Shown: positions 36,367-50,250, counted from the stretch's first letter. The stretch is DNA of 64,000 bases from Gammaproteobacteria bacterium (GCA_022824305.1 JAJEAD010000089.1:105756-169755); one strand, 5' to 3'. Notes: a model not told the origin generated them from the sequence alone. A program made the numbers and translations.

Positions 36367-37143
36367 ATGAAGGCGCCGGGCGGCAGCCCGCCGGCGGCCG
36401 CGGAGGATGACACCCGCGCGGTGGAGCGCTTCGAGCGCAACCGCCTCGGTCGCGACTTCGTGGTCGGCGACATTCACGGCATGTTCACGTACCTGGGTCT
36501 TCTCCTGGACGAGGTGGCGTTCGACGAGACCCGGGACCGTCTCTTCTCGGTGGGCGATCTCATCGACCGGGGACCCGAGTCCCCCCGTGCCCTGGAGTGG
36601 CTCGATCGCCCGTGGTTCCGGGCCTGCCGCGGCAACCACGAACAGTGCGCGATCGATTCCCCGGACCCGGAGCAGCTCGCGTTCTGGGTGAGTCGAAACA
36701 TGGGGGGACATTGGTGGCTGGACATCGATCCACAGCGCCAGGCGCACTTTCTCCGGGCATTCGCCCGGATGCCGCTCGCGCTGGAGATCGAGACCCGGAC
36801 CGGCCTGGTCGGCGTCGTTCACGCCGACGTGCCTCCTTTCCTGGCGTGGGACGTCTTCATGGAGCGCCTGCGAAGGGGCAACGCGGATGCGGTCTCCTGC
36901 GCGCTCTGGTCGCGACAGCGGCTCAGCGACGTCCGGCTGTGCATGCCGGTCTCGGGCGGAGTGGACCGGGTCTACTGCGGGCACACTCCGGTGCGCGGCA
37001 CGGTCCGGCGCGACAACGTCTACTACATCGATACCGGTGCGGTGTACGCGCGAAGCGGGCATCCGGAGGCGCGCCTGACGATGGTCGAGATCCACCCCGA
37101 GCGTCACCGGGAGTACGCCGTCGAGACCGCGCGCCGGCCTTGA
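36367..37143 (+). CDS. PrpA-like metallophosphoesterase (serine/threonine protein phosphatase family)
   Basis: This is a calcineurin-like phosphatase related to lambda phosphatase and PrpA/PrpB. Metal-binding motifs in order: VVGDIHGMF, GDLIDRGPES, CRGNHEQ, the VVHADVPPF segment and VYCGHTPV. ATG 36367 gives 258 residues; GTG 36334 would add 11. The substrate is not predictable. It lies 109 bases after kdsB and converges with infA. Confidence 0.88.
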   Translation: MKAPGGSPPAAAEDDTRAVERFERNRLGRDFVVGDIHGMFTYLGLLLDEVAFDETRDRLFSVGDLIDRGPESPRALEWLDRPWFRACRGNHEQCAIDSPDPEQLAFWVSRNMGGHWWLDIDPQRQAHFLRAFARMPLALEIETRTGLVGVVHADVPPFLAWDVFMERLRRGNADAVSCALWSRQRLSDVRLCMPVSGGVDRVYCGHTPVRGTVRRDNVYYIDTGAVYARSGHPEARLTMVEIHPERHREYAVETARRP

Positions 37144-37185
37144 GTAGCGGAAATCGCCGCGCCCCGGGCGCCGGGGGGCCGCCGA

Positions 37186-37404
37186 TCAGCGCGCGCGGTA
37201 GGTGATGCGTCCCTTGCTGAGATCGTAGGGAGTGAGCTGTACCGTGACCTTGTCGCCCGTGAGGATGCGGATGTAGTGCTTGCGCATCTTTCCCGAGATG
37301 TGGGCGGTCACTATGTGTCCGTTATCCAGTTCGACCCGGAACATGGTGTTCGGCAGCGTTTCCACCACCGTGCCTTCCATCTCGATGTGATCTTCCTTCG
37401 GCAA
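37186..37404 (-). CDS. infA: Translation initiation factor IF-1
   Basis: IF-1 blocks the ribosomal A site during initiation. The 72-residue OB-fold protein reads [20 protein letters not shown] and ends [31 protein letters not shown] is intact. It lies 76 bases downstream of bpt on the same strand, as in many Gammaproteobacteria (aat-bpt-infA). Confidence 0.98.
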   Translation of the reverse strand: MPKEDHIEMEGTVVETLPNTMFRVELDNGHIVTAHISGKMRKHYIRILTGDKVTVQLTPYDLSKGRITYRAR

Positions 37405-37480
37405 AGTTCTCCCTCAGCGCGGTCAGGCTCTCGATCAGTTTGCAAGAACGCCGGGCGCGGGTAAAGCCGCGTCGTTCCGA

Positions 37481-38209
37481 TCAGCTCGTTCGCATCTCGC
37501 CCGGAGTCGCCCCGAAGCGCGTCCACGCGCCATCGATGTATCTCTCGTGCGGGCGGAAGTCCTCCTTGTAACGCATCTTGCGGCACTCCTCGATCCAGTA
37601 TCCGAGATAGAGCCATTCGTGGCCGGCATGCTTCGCCGCTTCAATCTGCCACAGGATGCAGTAGGTACCGAGGCTGCGCCCCTCGAAATCGGGGTCGTAG
37701 AAGGTGTAGACGGCGGAGAGCGCGTCGGAGAGCCGATCCGAGACCGCGATAGCGAGCAGATGCGGGCCGAGGCGGAACTCGAAGAAGACGGTCTCCGACC
37801 ACGCGCCGCCGAGGAAGCTCCGGTAGTCTCCGGGCGTCGCACCGTCCATGTTGCCGCCGGGGTGTCGCTCCGAGATGTAACGGCGATAGAGCCGGTAGTG
37901 CTCCTCCCGGAACCGGTCGTCGCACTCCACCACCCTGAGGTCCTGGTTGTGCCGCCATGTTCGCCGCTGACAGCGCCGCCGGCGGAACTCGCGAACCGGA
38001 ACGCGCAGCGCCACGCAGGCCCGGCACTGCGGACACTCGGGCCGGTAGATGTGTGCTCCGCTGCGCCGGAACCCGTGCCGGGAGAGAATGCTCAGCAGCT
38101 CGGGACTCTTGGGCGCCGAAGGGTCGACGAAGGCGGAGCGGGCGCTTCGCTCCGGCAGGTACCCGCACTCGTGCGCGGGGGTCACGAAGAGCGGCAGGCG
38201 GAAGGACAC
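37481..38209 (-). CDS. bpt: Aspartate/glutamate leucyltransferase (arginyltransferase-like, Bpt)
   Basis: Bpt adds leucine to N-terminal Asp or Glu, feeding the N-end rule (ClpS/ClpAP) pathway. GTG 38209 gives 242 residues and lies 11 bases after aat. Family features include CGYLPERSARSAFVDP, GFRRSGAHIYRPECPQCRAC, FFEFR, SAVYTFYDPDFEGRSLGTY and LYLGYWIEECRKMRYKEDF. The Cys residues of ECPQCRAC are retained. The frame is open upstream, but that sequence belongs to a shadow of aat. Confidence 0.95.
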   Translation of the reverse strand: MSFRLPLFVTPAHECGYLPERSARSAFVDPSAPKSPELLSILSRHGFRRSGAHIYRPECPQCRACVALRVPVREFRRRRCQRRTWRHNQDLRVVECDDRFREEHYRLYRRYISERHPGGNMDGATPGDYRSFLGGAWSETVFFEFRLGPHLLAIAVSDRLSDALSAVYTFYDPDFEGRSLGTYCILWQIEAAKHAGHEWLYLGYWIEECRKMRYKEDFRPHERYIDGAWTRFGATPGEMRTS

Positions 38210-38220
38210 GGAACGGCCGC

Positions 38221-38922
38221 TCAGGTCGCGAAGGGCGGAAGAACGCCACTCGGCGCGCGGAAGTCCGAGACGCACCAGCGTTCGAGGTGTGCGTTGAACA
38301 CGCGGCGAGGCATGTCCACGGCCCCGAGCGTCGTGAGATGCGAGCTCGGAATCTGGCAGTCGATGAGCTCGTAGCCGAGCCCCGCGAGCCCCACGAGCGC
38401 GGCCTTGGAGGCATCGGGGACGAGGGAGAACATCGATTCTCCGAAGAACACCCGGCCCAGAGTCACTCCGTACAGGCCGCCGACCAGCTCTCCGTCCTGC
38501 CACGCCTCGATCGACTTGGCGAAGCCGAGGGCGTGCAGGCGCCGGTAGGCCTCGATCATGGTTCCGGTTATCCAGGTCTCGCGCGAGGCGGCGCGCGGCA
38601 TCGCGCATTGCCGGATGACCCGGGAGAACGCGATGTCGGCGCTGAGGGTGATGCGGCCTCGACGGAGCGTCTTGCGCAGGCTTCGGGAGACATGCAGGTT
38701 TTCCGGGAGCAACGCCGCGCGCGGGTCCGGGGCCCACCACAGGACCGGCTGTCCTTCGCTGAACCAGGGAAAGATGCCCCGCCGGTAAGCGCAGAGCAGG
38801 CGTTCGGCGCTCAGGTCGCCGCCGATGGCGAGCAGGCCGTTCGGCTCGCGGAGCGCCTCCTCCACGTCGGGAAAGGCATCCGGCGGGCTCCGCTCGCTCA
38901 TCTCGAGCAACCGCAGGATCAC
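38221..38922 (-). CDS. aat: Leucyl/phenylalanyl-tRNA-protein transferase
   Basis: Aat adds Leu or Phe to proteins with N-terminal Arg or Lys, targeting them to ClpS/ClpAP. GTG 38922 overlaps the upstream stop (GTGA) and gives 233 residues, one fewer than E. coli. Motifs: [76 protein letters not shown] and [16 protein letters not shown]. An internal ATG at 38901 would remove the conserved first strand. Confidence 0.97.
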   Translation of the reverse strand: MILRLLEMSERSPPDAFPDVEEALREPNGLLAIGGDLSAERLLCAYRRGIFPWFSEGQPVLWWAPDPRAALLPENLHVSRSLRKTLRRGRITLSADIAFSRVIRQCAMPRAASRETWITGTMIEAYRRLHALGFAKSIEAWQDGELVGGLYGVTLGRVFFGESMFSLVPDASKAALVGLAGLGYELIDCQIPSSHLTTLGAVDMPRRVFNAHLERWCVSDFRAPSGVLPPFAT

Positions 38923-40148
38923 GGGTCGACCGCTCGCGGCGGCGCTCCCGGCGTCCGGCGGGCGGGCATGGGGGTCGAGAAAGGCTCGCGCGCGCCGCTC
39001 CTGAAGGGGGCGTGGCGCTTCATCTCCTGGATGTAGGCTCGCACGCCGCGCTCTTCCCGGACCAGGAACTGCTCGATCGCCTCTCGAAATGCATCGTGGC
39101 GCACCCAGTGGGCAGAGCGCGTGAGCACCGGCATGAATCCGCGCAGGATCTTGTGCTCGCCCTGCGCCCCTGCCTCGAAGCCGTCGAGCCCCTGGTCGAT
39201 GCAGTATTCGATCGCCCGGTAGTAGCACATCTCGAAGTGCAGGGAAGGGTGGAACTCGAAGCAGCCCCAGTTCCGGCCGTAGAGCATGGATGCGTCCCGG
39301 AAGAGGTGGGCGCCGGCGATGTAGCGCGAGCCCCGTCGCGCGAGCATGACGATCACGCCGTCGCCCATAGACCCGCCGACCGCGGAGAAGAACTCCCGGG
39401 TCAGGAAGGGGTATCCGTACTTGCGCTCGTAGGTCGAAGCGTAAAGGGCGTGGTAGGCGGCCCAGTGCTCCTCTTGCATCTCGGTGCCGTGGCGCACTTC
39501 GACCTCGACCGGCGCGGCCCGGGCCTCCCGGCGCTCCCGCCGGATCGCCTTGCGGCGCTTCGACGTGAAGGCGTCGAGATAGTCCTGGAAATCGCGGAAT
39601 CCGGGGTTGCGCCAGTGGAACTGACAACCGCTCCGGATCAGGTGGCCCCGCCGCGACAGCCTCTCGCTGTCGTCGTCGTCGGTGAAGAGCCAGTGCAGGG
39701 TCGCGATGTCCGCCTCCCGGGCAAAGGCGACCGCCGTCTCCACCAGCAGGTCCGGCGCGAGGGAGTCCGGGCGCGAGCGCTCGTAGAGGAGCCGGGGGCC
39801 CGCGGCCGGCGTGAAGGGGATCGACACCACCAGCTTGGGGTAGTACTCCAGGCCGGCCCGGGCGTAGGCGTCCGCCCAGCCCCAGTCGAACACGAACTCT
39901 CCGTAGGAGTGAGACTTCGCGTACATCGGCACCGCGCCGAGCAGTTGCTCATCCTCGTAGAGCAGGACGTGGCAGGGGGACCACCCGGTCTCGTCGCAGG
40001 CACAGCCGTGCGTTTCCAGGGCGGAGAGAAACTCGTGCCGGACGAAGGGGTTGCGTTCGCCCGCGATGCGATTCCACGCGGCGGCGTCGACGGATTCCAG
40101 GCTGCCGACGATCTCCGAGCGATAGCGGGGGCGGGGTGCTTCGCCCAC
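38919..40148 (-). CDS. GNAT/FemAB-like acyltransferase (DUF482 family)
   Basis: The protein belongs to the large family annotated as peptidogalycan biosynthesis protein/DUF482, an acyl-CoA N-acyltransferase fold. Features: [17 protein letters not shown] at the N-terminus, [57 protein letters not shown] and [18 protein letters not shown]. Length is 409 residues with a Pro/Arg-rich tail. Substrate is uncertain. It overlaps aat by four bases, so it is in the same transcript as aat, bpt and infA. Confidence 0.88.
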   Translation of the reverse strand: MGEAPRPRYRSEIVGSLESVDAAAWNRIAGERNPFVRHEFLSALETHGCACDETGWSPCHVLLYEDEQLLGAVPMYAKSHSYGEFVFDWGWADAYARAGLEYYPKLVVSIPFTPAAGPRLLYERSRPDSLAPDLLVETAVAFAREADIATLHWLFTDDDDSERLSRRGHLIRSGCQFHWRNPGFRDFQDYLDAFTSKRRKAIRRERREARAAPVEVEVRHGTEMQEEHWAAYHALYASTYERKYGYPFLTREFFSAVGGSMGDGVIVMLARRGSRYIAGAHLFRDASMLYGRNWGCFEFHPSLHFEMCYYRAIEYCIDQGLDGFEAGAQGEHKILRGFMPVLTRSAHWVRHDAFREAIEQFLVREERGVRAYIQEMKRHAPFRSGAREPFSTPMPARRTPGAPPRAVDP

Positions 40149-40262
40149 CGTTCTAGGGCCGGCCCCGGCCCCGGCGCCGGAAGGCCCGGCATCCGCGGTG
40201 CCCGGCCGGAGGGGGCCTTCGACCGGAGTGAAGGGCAGGCAGGTTCCCCGGCGCCGGCCGCA

Positions 40263-41564
<1,302 letters not shown>

Positions 41565-43883
41565 ATGGCTCAGGTTTCGCAGAGGTGGACGGACTGGGTG
41601 CCATGGCCTCGCGGCCCCCTGGGGCGAGGCTCCAGGGAAGGGGTGCTCATCTTCTTCGCCGCTCTCGCCCTATACCTGGGACTGTCGCTGTTCACCTACC
41701 ATCCCGGCGATCCGAGCTGGTCGCACAGCGGCCACGTGGAAAGCGTCGCGAATCGGGGAGGGGTCGTCGGGGCCTGGCTCGCGGACATCCTGCTCTACCT
41801 GTTCGGATTCCTCGCCTACCTGTTCCCGTTCATGGTCGCGCACTGGGGCTGGATCGCGATTCGCAGCGGAGGCAAACGCCGGGATGCGGCGGACGGCATG
41901 CACTGGCTTACCCGGGTGGCCGGGGGCGTCGCCACGCTCGGCGCCGGTTGCGCGCTCGCGACCCTGCACTACCACGGCTACACCGAGCTTCCCCTGGCCG
42001 GCGGCGGGATCGTGGGCGACCTGCTGGGCGGGAGCCTCGCCGGCGCGTTCAGCCCGCTCGGCGCAACGGTCTTCCTGCTCGCCCTCTTTCTGACCGGGTT
42101 CACGCTCGTGACCGGGCTGTCGTGGCTCACGGTGATGGACGTGACCGGTCGGCTCACGCTGGACGCATTCAGCGCCCTGACCGCGGCCGGCCGGTGGGTC
42201 GTGGCTGCGATCGACAGCCGACGGGCGAAACGCAGGAGAGCGGCCAAGCGCAGCGCGGACAAGGCCCGGCAGATGCGCCGAAAGACGCCGCGGATCGCGC
42301 CGCCTCCTCCCAAGCCCGCTCCGAGCCTGCGGGAAGTCCGCGAACGCCAGGAACCGCTCTTCGAGCCGGCGCCGGAAGAGCGTTCCCTTCCCGAGCTGTC
42401 GCTGCTCGACGAGCCGAAACGCTCCGGCAACGAGATCCCCAAGACGGAGCTCGAGACGATTTCGCGACAGGTGGAGCTCAAGCTCTCCGACTTCGGCGTG
42501 GACGCCGAGGTCGTGGCGGTGCTGCCGGGCCCCGTGGTGACCCGTTTCGAGCTTCAGCTCGCACCCGGCGTCAAGGTGAGCAAGGTGTCGGGCCTTTCGA
42601 AGGACCTCGCCCGCTCCCTCTCCACCGTGAGCGTGCGCGTGGTGGACGTGATACCGGGCAAGTCGGTGATCGGACTCGAGATTCCCAACGAGCAGCGGGA
42701 GCTGGTCAGTCTGAGCGAGGTGCTGCGCTCCACCGCCTACGAAGGCGCGAACGCGACGCTGGCGCTTGCGCTGGGCAAGGACATCGCGGGGGAGCCGATG
42801 GTGGTCGACCTCGCCCGAATGCCGCATCTCCTCGTTGCCGGCACCACCGGTGCGGGCAAGTCGGTGGCGATCAACGCGATGGTCCTCAGCCTGCTCTACA
42901 AGGCGAGCCCTGCCGACGTGCGCATGATCATGATCGATCCCAAGATGCTGGAGCTGTCGGTCTACGAGGGCATTCCGCACCTCCTCGCGCCGGTGGTGAC
43001 CGACATGAAGCAGGCGGCGAACGCGCTTCGCTGGTGCGTGGTGGAGATGGAGCGCCGCTACCGGCTGATGTCCACGATGGGGGTGCGCAACATCGGCGGC
43101 TTCAATCGAAAGCTCAACGAGGCTCGCTCCAGAGGGGAGCGGGTGCCGGATCCTCTCCACGAGTTCGACGCGGAAGGAGAGGACGGCGATGTGCCCGAAC
43201 TCGAGCTCCTTCCCATGATCGTGGTGGTCATCGACGAGCTCGCGGACCTCATGATGGTGACCGGCAAGAAGGTGGAGGAGCTCATTGCACGCCTCGCGCA
43301 GAAGGCGCGCGCATCGGGCATCCACCTCATTCTCGCCACCCAGCGGCCGTCCGTGGATGTCATCACCGGCCTAATCAAGGCCAACATCCCGAGCCGGATC
43401 GCATTCCAGGTGTCGTCAAAGGTCGACTCCCGCACCATCATCGACCAGATGGGGGCGGAGAACCTGCTCGGGCACGGGGACATGCTCTACATGACTCCCG
43501 GCATGTCCACGCTGCGCCGGGTGCACGGCGCTTTCGTCGGCGACCAGGAGGTCCATCGAGTCGTCAAATCGTTGAAGAAGAAAGGCAAGCCGCAATACGT
43601 CCCGGAGATCCTGGAAGGCGGCGGGTTCGAGAGCGCAGGATCGGACCCGGTCGCGATACCCGGGCTCACGAGCGACCCGGAGAGCGACCCCTACTATGAC
43701 CAGGCGGTGCGGATCGTCACCGAGACGCGGCGCGCCTCGATCTCCGGAGTGCAGCGCCGTCTCAAGATCGGCTACAACCGGGCGGCGCGCATGCTGGAGC
43801 AGATGGAGGAGGCGGGCATCGTCGGGCCGCTCCAGGCGAACGGCAGCCGGGAGGTCCATGCCCCGCCGCCCCCCGAGCCTTGA
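41565..43883 (+). CDS. ftsK: DNA translocase FtsK
   Basis: FtsK anchors at the septum and pumps chromosomal DNA to dif for XerCD resolution. The 772-residue protein has four or five N-terminal membrane helices (to about residue 190), a short basic linker with a Pro-rich run (about 220-260), the motor domain with Walker [36 protein letters not shown] and Walker [15 protein letters not shown], the [20 protein letters not shown] signature, and a C-terminal winged-helix gamma domain ([20 protein letters not shown]) that reads KOPS. The linker is far shorter than in E. coli. It overlaps lolA by one base (TGATG). Confidence 0.97.
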   Translation: MAQVSQRWTDWVPWPRGPLGRGSREGVLIFFAALALYLGLSLFTYHPGDPSWSHSGHVESVANRGGVVGAWLADILLYLFGFLAYLFPFMVAHWGWIAIRSGGKRRDAADGMHWLTRVAGGVATLGAGCALATLHYHGYTELPLAGGGIVGDLLGGSLAGAFSPLGATVFLLALFLTGFTLVTGLSWLTVMDVTGRLTLDAFSALTAAGRWVVAAIDSRRAKRRRAAKRSADKARQMRRKTPRIAPPPPKPAPSLREVRERQEPLFEPAPEERSLPELSLLDEPKRSGNEIPKTELETISRQVELKLSDFGVDAEVVAVLPGPVVTRFELQLAPGVKVSKVSGLSKDLARSLSTVSVRVVDVIPGKSVIGLEIPNEQRELVSLSEVLRSTAYEGANATLALALGKDIAGEPMVVDLARMPHLLVAGTTGAGKSVAINAMVLSLLYKASPADVRMIMIDPKMLELSVYEGIPHLLAPVVTDMKQAANALRWCVVEMERRYRLMSTMGVRNIGGFNRKLNEARSRGERVPDPLHEFDAEGEDGDVPELELLPMIVVVIDELADLMMVTGKKVEELIARLAQKARASGIHLILATQRPSVDVITGLIKANIPSRIAFQVSSKVDSRTIIDQMGAENLLGHGDMLYMTPGMSTLRRVHGAFVGDQEVHRVVKSLKKKGKPQYVPEILEGGGFESAGSDPVAIPGLTSDPESDPYYDQAVRIVTETRRASISGVQRRLKIGYNRAARMLEQMEEAGIVGPLQANGSREVHAPPPPEP

Positions 43884-44572
43884 TGTGGTCTCTGCGCTTC
43901 CCGGCGCGCAAGGGTACGGGCGAACCTGAGCGGACGGCCGGGAGCCCCCGGATTGCGGCGGCGTGGGCAGGGGGCGTCCTGCTGGCGCTTCTGCCCTTCG
44001 GGGGCGCGGCGCAGAACGGCGCGGCGGAGCGCCTCCAGGAGTTCCTTGCGCAGACGCGCAGCCTGCAGGCGGAGTTCCGGCAGGAGATACACGATGCGTC
44101 CGGACACCTGATCGAAGAGTCGGAAGGAGTGGTCTCTCTCTCCCGTCCGGGGAAGTTCCGCTGGGAGTACCGCGAACCCTACCAGCAGCAGGTCATCGGC
44201 GACGGAACGGAGGTCTGGGTCTACGACGTTGATCTGGACCAGGCGACGGTCGGCGACATGGAAGCGGGGCTCGGCGCGACACCGGCGCTGCTGCTCTACT
44301 CCGATCGCGCACTGGAGGAGTCCTTCGACGTGAAGTCGCTCGGGGAGGAGGGCCCCCTGCATTGGGCGGAGCTGCTGCCCCGCGCCGAGGAGTCGACCTT
44401 CACCTTTATCCGGATCGGCCTCGGCCCGGAGGGTCCGCGGGTGATGGAGCTCGGCGACGCCTTCGATCAGCACATCCGGATCGCCTTCGAGAGACTGGAG
44501 CTCGACGTGCGCTTCGACGAAGGCCACTTCCGCTTCGTCCCGCCCGCCGGGGTCGACGTCTTCCGTCGCTGA
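43883..44572 (+). CDS. lolA: Outer membrane lipoprotein carrier protein LolA
   Basis: LolA shuttles lipoproteins through the periplasm from the Lol ABC transporter to LolB. ATG 43883 overlaps the ftsK stop. The signal peptide core is at about residues 25-42 (AAAWAGGVLLALLPFGGAAQ), longer than usual because of a charged N-terminus. Mature features: SLQAEFRQEIHDASG, GVVSLSRPGKFRWEYREPY, VIGDGTEVWVYDVDLDQATV and FRFVPPAGVDVFRR at the end. Length is 229 residues. Confidence 0.95.
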   Translation: MWSLRFPARKGTGEPERTAGSPRIAAAWAGGVLLALLPFGGAAQNGAAERLQEFLAQTRSLQAEFRQEIHDASGHLIEESEGVVSLSRPGKFRWEYREPYQQQVIGDGTEVWVYDVDLDQATVGDMEAGLGATPALLLYSDRALEESFDVKSLGEEGPLHWAELLPRAEESTFTFIRIGLGPEGPRVMELGDAFDQHIRIAFERLELDVRFDEGHFRFVPPAGVDVFRR

Positions 44573-44690
44573 AGCGAAGGCCCGCGCGCTCGGGAAGCGT
44601 TCGCGCGCCACGCGCGGCACAATGGGCGCCGGGCGGGGAGGGCGCCGCGCAAGCGAGACGGCTTCGGGGATCTGCAGGGGGGAAGACGCT

Positions 44691-47344
<2,654 letters not shown>

Positions 47345-47399
47345 GGGTCCCCTCGGCCCGCGGGTCGGGACACCGGGTGAATCGCCTGGTCCCCGCGAT

Positions 47400-47579
47400 T
47401 CAGACCAGGGCCATCAGGAAGATCACGAAGAGCACCACCGCGCCGAGGGGAATCAGGACCCCCACCCAGTCCGAGAAGGTCCCCTCGCGGCCTTCCTTGA
47501 GCATCCTGCGGGCATGCGGCAGCAGCATCACCAGCATGAAGGCGACGAGGATTGCCGAGCCGATGGTCAGCCAGTCCAT
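47400..47579 (-). CDS. Small two-helix membrane protein (59 aa), function unknown
   Basis: A short frame encodes MDWLTIGSAILVAFMLVMLL, a basic loop HARRMLKEGREGTFSDW and a second hydrophobic helix VGVLIPLGAVVLFVIFLMAL ending at Val59. Two membrane segments with a positive loop, a sensible ATG and codon use like its neighbours argue that it is real. It sits downstream of the BI-1 gene on the same strand but behind a strong terminator, so it is either read through at low level or has its own promoter. No function is known to me. Confidence 0.7.
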   Translation of the reverse strand: MDWLTIGSAILVAFMLVMLLPHARRMLKEGREGTFSDWVGVLIPLGAVVLFVIFLMALV

Positions 47580-47596
47580 CGATTGAGACCCGCAAA

Positions 47597-47627
47597 CGAA
47601 ATGCCCCGGGGGTGCCGGGGCATTTCG
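47597..47627 (-). terminator. Strong hairpin terminator after the BI-1 family gene
   Basis: CGAAATGCCCCGG and CCGGGGCATTTCG form a perfect 13-bp stem with a 5-base loop. On the minus strand it lies 24 bases after the BI-1 stop and runs into TTTCGTTTG. On the plus strand it could also terminate serS transcripts, 250 bases further from that gene. Confidence 0.85.
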
Positions 47628-47650
47628 GTTCTACCCTTGGAGGGCGGCCT

Positions 47651-48322
47651 TCATTCGTCCGACGACATCCCCAGGAACATCAGCAGGAACTGGAAGATGT
47701 TGAGAATGGAGATGTACAGGCTGATGGTCGCGAAGATGTAGTTCGTCTCGCCTCCGTGCACCATCTGGCTCGTGTTGTAGAGGATGAGGCCGCTGAAGAT
47801 CAGCATGCCGATCGCGGCGATGGCGAGCGAGAGGGCGGGAATGGCGACGAAGAGGTTGATGAGCATCGCGCCCAGCACCACGAGCAGGCCGCAGATGAGG
47901 AACCCGCCCATGAAGCTGAAGTCCTTGCGGGTGGTCAGGGCGTAGCCGGACAGGGCGAGGAAGATGATGCCGGTGCCCCCCAGCGCGGTCGCGACCACCT
48001 GCGGACCGTTCGGGGCGGCGAGGTAGTACATGAGCGAGGGGCCAAGACCGAAGCCCAGCAGGCCGGTGATGACGAAGGTCATCCACAGGCCGTGGAAGGA
48101 GTTGGCGAAGCGCGGAAGCACGAACCAGAGCATCAGCAGCGCGCCGACGAAGCAGAGGAGACCGGCGCCGGGAGAAACCCTGACCGCCACCGCCGCACTT
48201 GCGGTGAGCGCGCTGAAGAGCAGGGTGAGCGAGAGCAGCACATAGGTGTTTCGAATCAGCTTGTTCGTCGCCAGCACGCTGGCGGCGGGACGTGCCCGAA
48301 TCAGAGTCGGCTCTGCAGTCAT
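47651..48322 (-). CDS. Bax inhibitor-1/YccA family membrane protein
   Basis: The 223-residue product has seven membrane segments and the BI-1 (YbhL/YccA) family pattern: LATNKLIRNTYVLLSLTLLF, FANSFHGLWMTFVITGLLGF, LTTRKDFSFMGGFL, LIFSGLILYNTSQMVHGGETNYI and the C-terminal LYISILNIFQFLLMFLG. The Asp/Glu residues of the proposed Ca2+ or proton path are present (GMSSDE tail). In E. coli, YccA modulates FtsH. ATG 48322 has AGGAGG upstream at a rather long spacing. Confidence 0.92.
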   Translation of the reverse strand: MTAEPTLIRARPAASVLATNKLIRNTYVLLSLTLLFSALTASAAVAVRVSPGAGLLCFVGALLMLWFVLPRFANSFHGLWMTFVITGLLGFGLGPSLMYYLAAPNGPQVVATALGGTGIIFLALSGYALTTRKDFSFMGGFLICGLLVVLGAMLINLFVAIPALSLAIAAIGMLIFSGLILYNTSQMVHGGETNYIFATISLYISILNIFQFLLMFLGMSSDE

Positions 48323-48598
48323 CGGATGGATTACCTCCTGATCTCGACCCCGAAATGGGGCCTCCATCGACATGTTCAAGGGAACAACGGGGATCTTACC
48401 CCTCGCATCGGGCAATTCAATAGCGCTTACAGAGGTTTAATGGGCCAGGCGGGGAGCGGCCGGCTCGCTCCGGACCGGGGTTCGGTCCATGCGAGCGGGC
48501 CTTCCCGCGCCTCCCGCGCCCCGCTTCCCGGCCGGCCGTCGGCGACGGGCCCGCCTTTCGCGGCGCGATACGTAATCCGATATGCTCGCCCGCATGCC

Positions 48599-48686
48599 GG
48601 AGAGGTGGCTGAGTGGCCGAAAGCGGCGGTCTTGAAAACCGTTGACCCGCAAGGGTCCGGGGGTTCGAATCCCCCCCTCTCCGCCA
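48599..48686 (+). tRNA. tRNA-Ser (anticodon UGA)
   Basis: GGAGAGG at the 5' end pairs with CCTCTCC at the 3' end, followed by G and an encoded CCA. The anticodon loop CTTGAAA gives UGA; the long variable arm (TTGACCCGCAAGGGTC) is typical of tRNA-Ser, and the T arm is GGGGGTTCGAATCCCCC. The 88-nt gene is immediately followed by a toxin-antitoxin module that has lost its 5' end, as often seen where mobile DNA uses a tRNA 3' end. Confidence 0.97.
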
Positions 48687-48881
48687 CAAAGTCGGTTGGT
48701 TTGTCAGTTATCAGTGGGTTACAAGAGACACGTCCCAACGGATACTGCTTCTTGAACCACGAAACGGTTGGTTGGCCCGGGTACTCGCTAATCCGCGGCG
48801 ACACAGACGCACGGCGTTCTCAGCTAATGCAGCCCCTTCGGTCGCTGGATCGGCCGGCTTGATCGTCACGCTGCTGCGCGC

Positions 48882-49121
48882 GTGGCGACCGCCCTGTACC
48901 GGATGGAGATGGGGAACCTGTCCAATGCGAAGGGTGTCGGAGGCGGGGTGTTGGAGTACCGGATCGACTTCGGCCCAGGCTACCGGCTCTACTTCGGGCG
49001 GGACGGCGATGCGTTGATCATTCTCCTCGGCGGTGGAACGAAAGTGCGCCAGCAGCGCGACATCGAAGCTGCAGTGGTGTTGTGGCGCGAGTACAGGCGG
49101 AGAAAGCGGCAGGAGGGTTGA
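48882..49121 (+). CDS. RelE/HigB-type addiction-module toxin, 5' truncated
   Basis: The readable product contains GVGGGVLEYRIDFGPGYRLY and ALIILLGGGTKVRQQRDIEA, the core of the RelE-superfamily killer protein that pairs with a HigA-like antidote. In-frame sequence further upstream (FGRWIGRLDRHAAARVATAL, from about 48835) matches the normal N-terminal helix, but a stop codon at 48825-48827 removes the first eight or so residues and there is no ATG; the only start is GTG 48882. The toxin is probably inactive. The antitoxin follows after 4 bases. Confidence 0.75.
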   Translation: MATALYRMEMGNLSNAKGVGGGVLEYRIDFGPGYRLYFGRDGDALIILLGGGTKVRQQRDIEAAVVLWREYRRRKRQEG

Positions 49122-49125
49122 GACT

Positions 49126-49443
49126 ATGCCATTGACGCGCGATTTCCGAGTGACGATCCGGGAGCGGCTCGAGCGCGATTCGGGCTTCCGGGAGGCACTG
49201 CTCGAAGAAGGTGTGCAGTGCCTTCTTGCCGGCGAGTTCGATGTCGGCAAATCGATCCTGCGCGACTATGTCAACGCGACAATCGGGTTTCAGGAACTCA
49301 GTGGGCTGACCGCGAAGTCGCCCAAGAGTCTGATGCGCATGCTCAGTCCGAACGGCAATCCGAAGGCGCGCAATCTATTCGATATCATCAGCTGCCTTCA
49401 GCAACGCGAGGGTCTGCACCTCAAAGTACAGGCGTTTCGATGA
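49126..49443 (+). CDS. HigA-like addiction-module antidote protein
   Basis: The 105-residue protein matches the helix-turn-helix antidote family paired with the toxin above: LTRDFRVTIRERLERDSGFR, ALLEEGVQCLLAGEFDVGKS, LRDYVNATIGFQELS and SPKSLMRMLSPNGNPKARNL. The start ATG 49126 has AGGAGGG at a good spacing. It appears complete although its toxin is damaged, the usual order of decay for such modules. Confidence 0.85.
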   Translation: MPLTRDFRVTIRERLERDSGFREALLEEGVQCLLAGEFDVGKSILRDYVNATIGFQELSGLTAKSPKSLMRMLSPNGNPKARNLFDIISCLQQREGLHLKVQAFR

Positions 49444-49554
49444 CTGACGAGGTCCCAAGAAATCTGCGCGCAGACCACAGATGGACTTGGTTGGCACGCC
49501 AAGGGCCGCTGCGGTTCTGTCCCTCAACTCTGACTTCCGGCTGGCGAGCCGGGC

Positions 49555-50250
49555 TCAGGGCTGGCGGTTGCGAAGCATGCTCTTGCGCCGGTCGGTGCAG
49601 GCGCAGGCGCTGAGCGCGTTTTCGTCCTCGGCGCGATACGGGAACTCCGCCTCGAGGCGCCAGTCCGCGGATGGCTCGAAGCCATCGTGCCAGAGGCCGC
49701 GTCCCGCCTCGCGGGCCACGGCCTCGGTCTCCGCGTAGGTGGTGTCGGCGGCGAGCGCCCATCCCCGTTCCACGAGCCACGCGCCGAGCGAGGATGCTTC
49801 CACGTGACAGGTCGCCAGCCGTTGCCCGAATGCGTCTTGCCCCTCGTCCTCGCAGGCGACGGGCCGGTCGTTGATGTGCCGCGCGAGCTCCGTCCGCGCG
49901 AGGAAGCCGCAGCGCCACTCGATGCCCGCATCGCGGCGGCAGCGCTGGGCGAGGCCGGGCGCATCGACCCCGTGCAGACGCACCCGTTCCCCTCCGATCT
50001 CGAGGGTGTCGCCGGAGAGTACGTCGGCGGGTCCGGTCATTTCGGGCGCGCAGAACGCGGCCGGCGTCCCCAACACGGCGAAGCAGAGCAGCAGTCGAGG
50101 AAGCCAGGGCTTTCGGGGACAGCGTTCGGCCGAGGGGCAGCGATGGTCCCTTGTGCTCGCCCGGTGCGAGGGTGCGGCGTCCCCCGGGTCGATGCCTCGC
50201 GCCGGCTTTGGCCTGAGGGGCGAAAGCCCAATCTCTCTCCAATCGATCAT
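49555..50250 (-). CDS. Thermonuclease (SNase)-family secreted protein
   Basis: The 231-residue product has a hydrophobic export segment LPRLLLCFAVLGTPAAFCA at about residues 45-65 preceded by an unusually long polar leader, then an SNase-like domain: ADVLSGDTLEIGGERVRLHG, VDAPGLAQRC, FGQRLATCHVEASSLGAWLV, ERGWALAADTTYAETEAVAR and GRGLWHDGFEPSADWR. The nuclease Asp and Arg positions (GDTLEI, RVRLHGVDAP) are retained. ATG 50250 is the nearest start; the true one may be closer to the signal. It is monocistronic and divergent from a DUF2237 gene. Confidence 0.85.
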   Translation of the reverse strand: MIDWREIGLSPLRPKPARGIDPGDAAPSHRASTRDHRCPSAERCPRKPWLPRLLLCFAVLGTPAAFCAPEMTGPADVLSGDTLEIGGERVRLHGVDAPGLAQRCRRDAGIEWRCGFLARTELARHINDRPVACEDEGQDAFGQRLATCHVEASSLGAWLVERGWALAADTTYAETEAVAREAGRGLWHDGFEPSADWRLEAEFPYRAEDENALSACACTDRRKSMLRNRQP

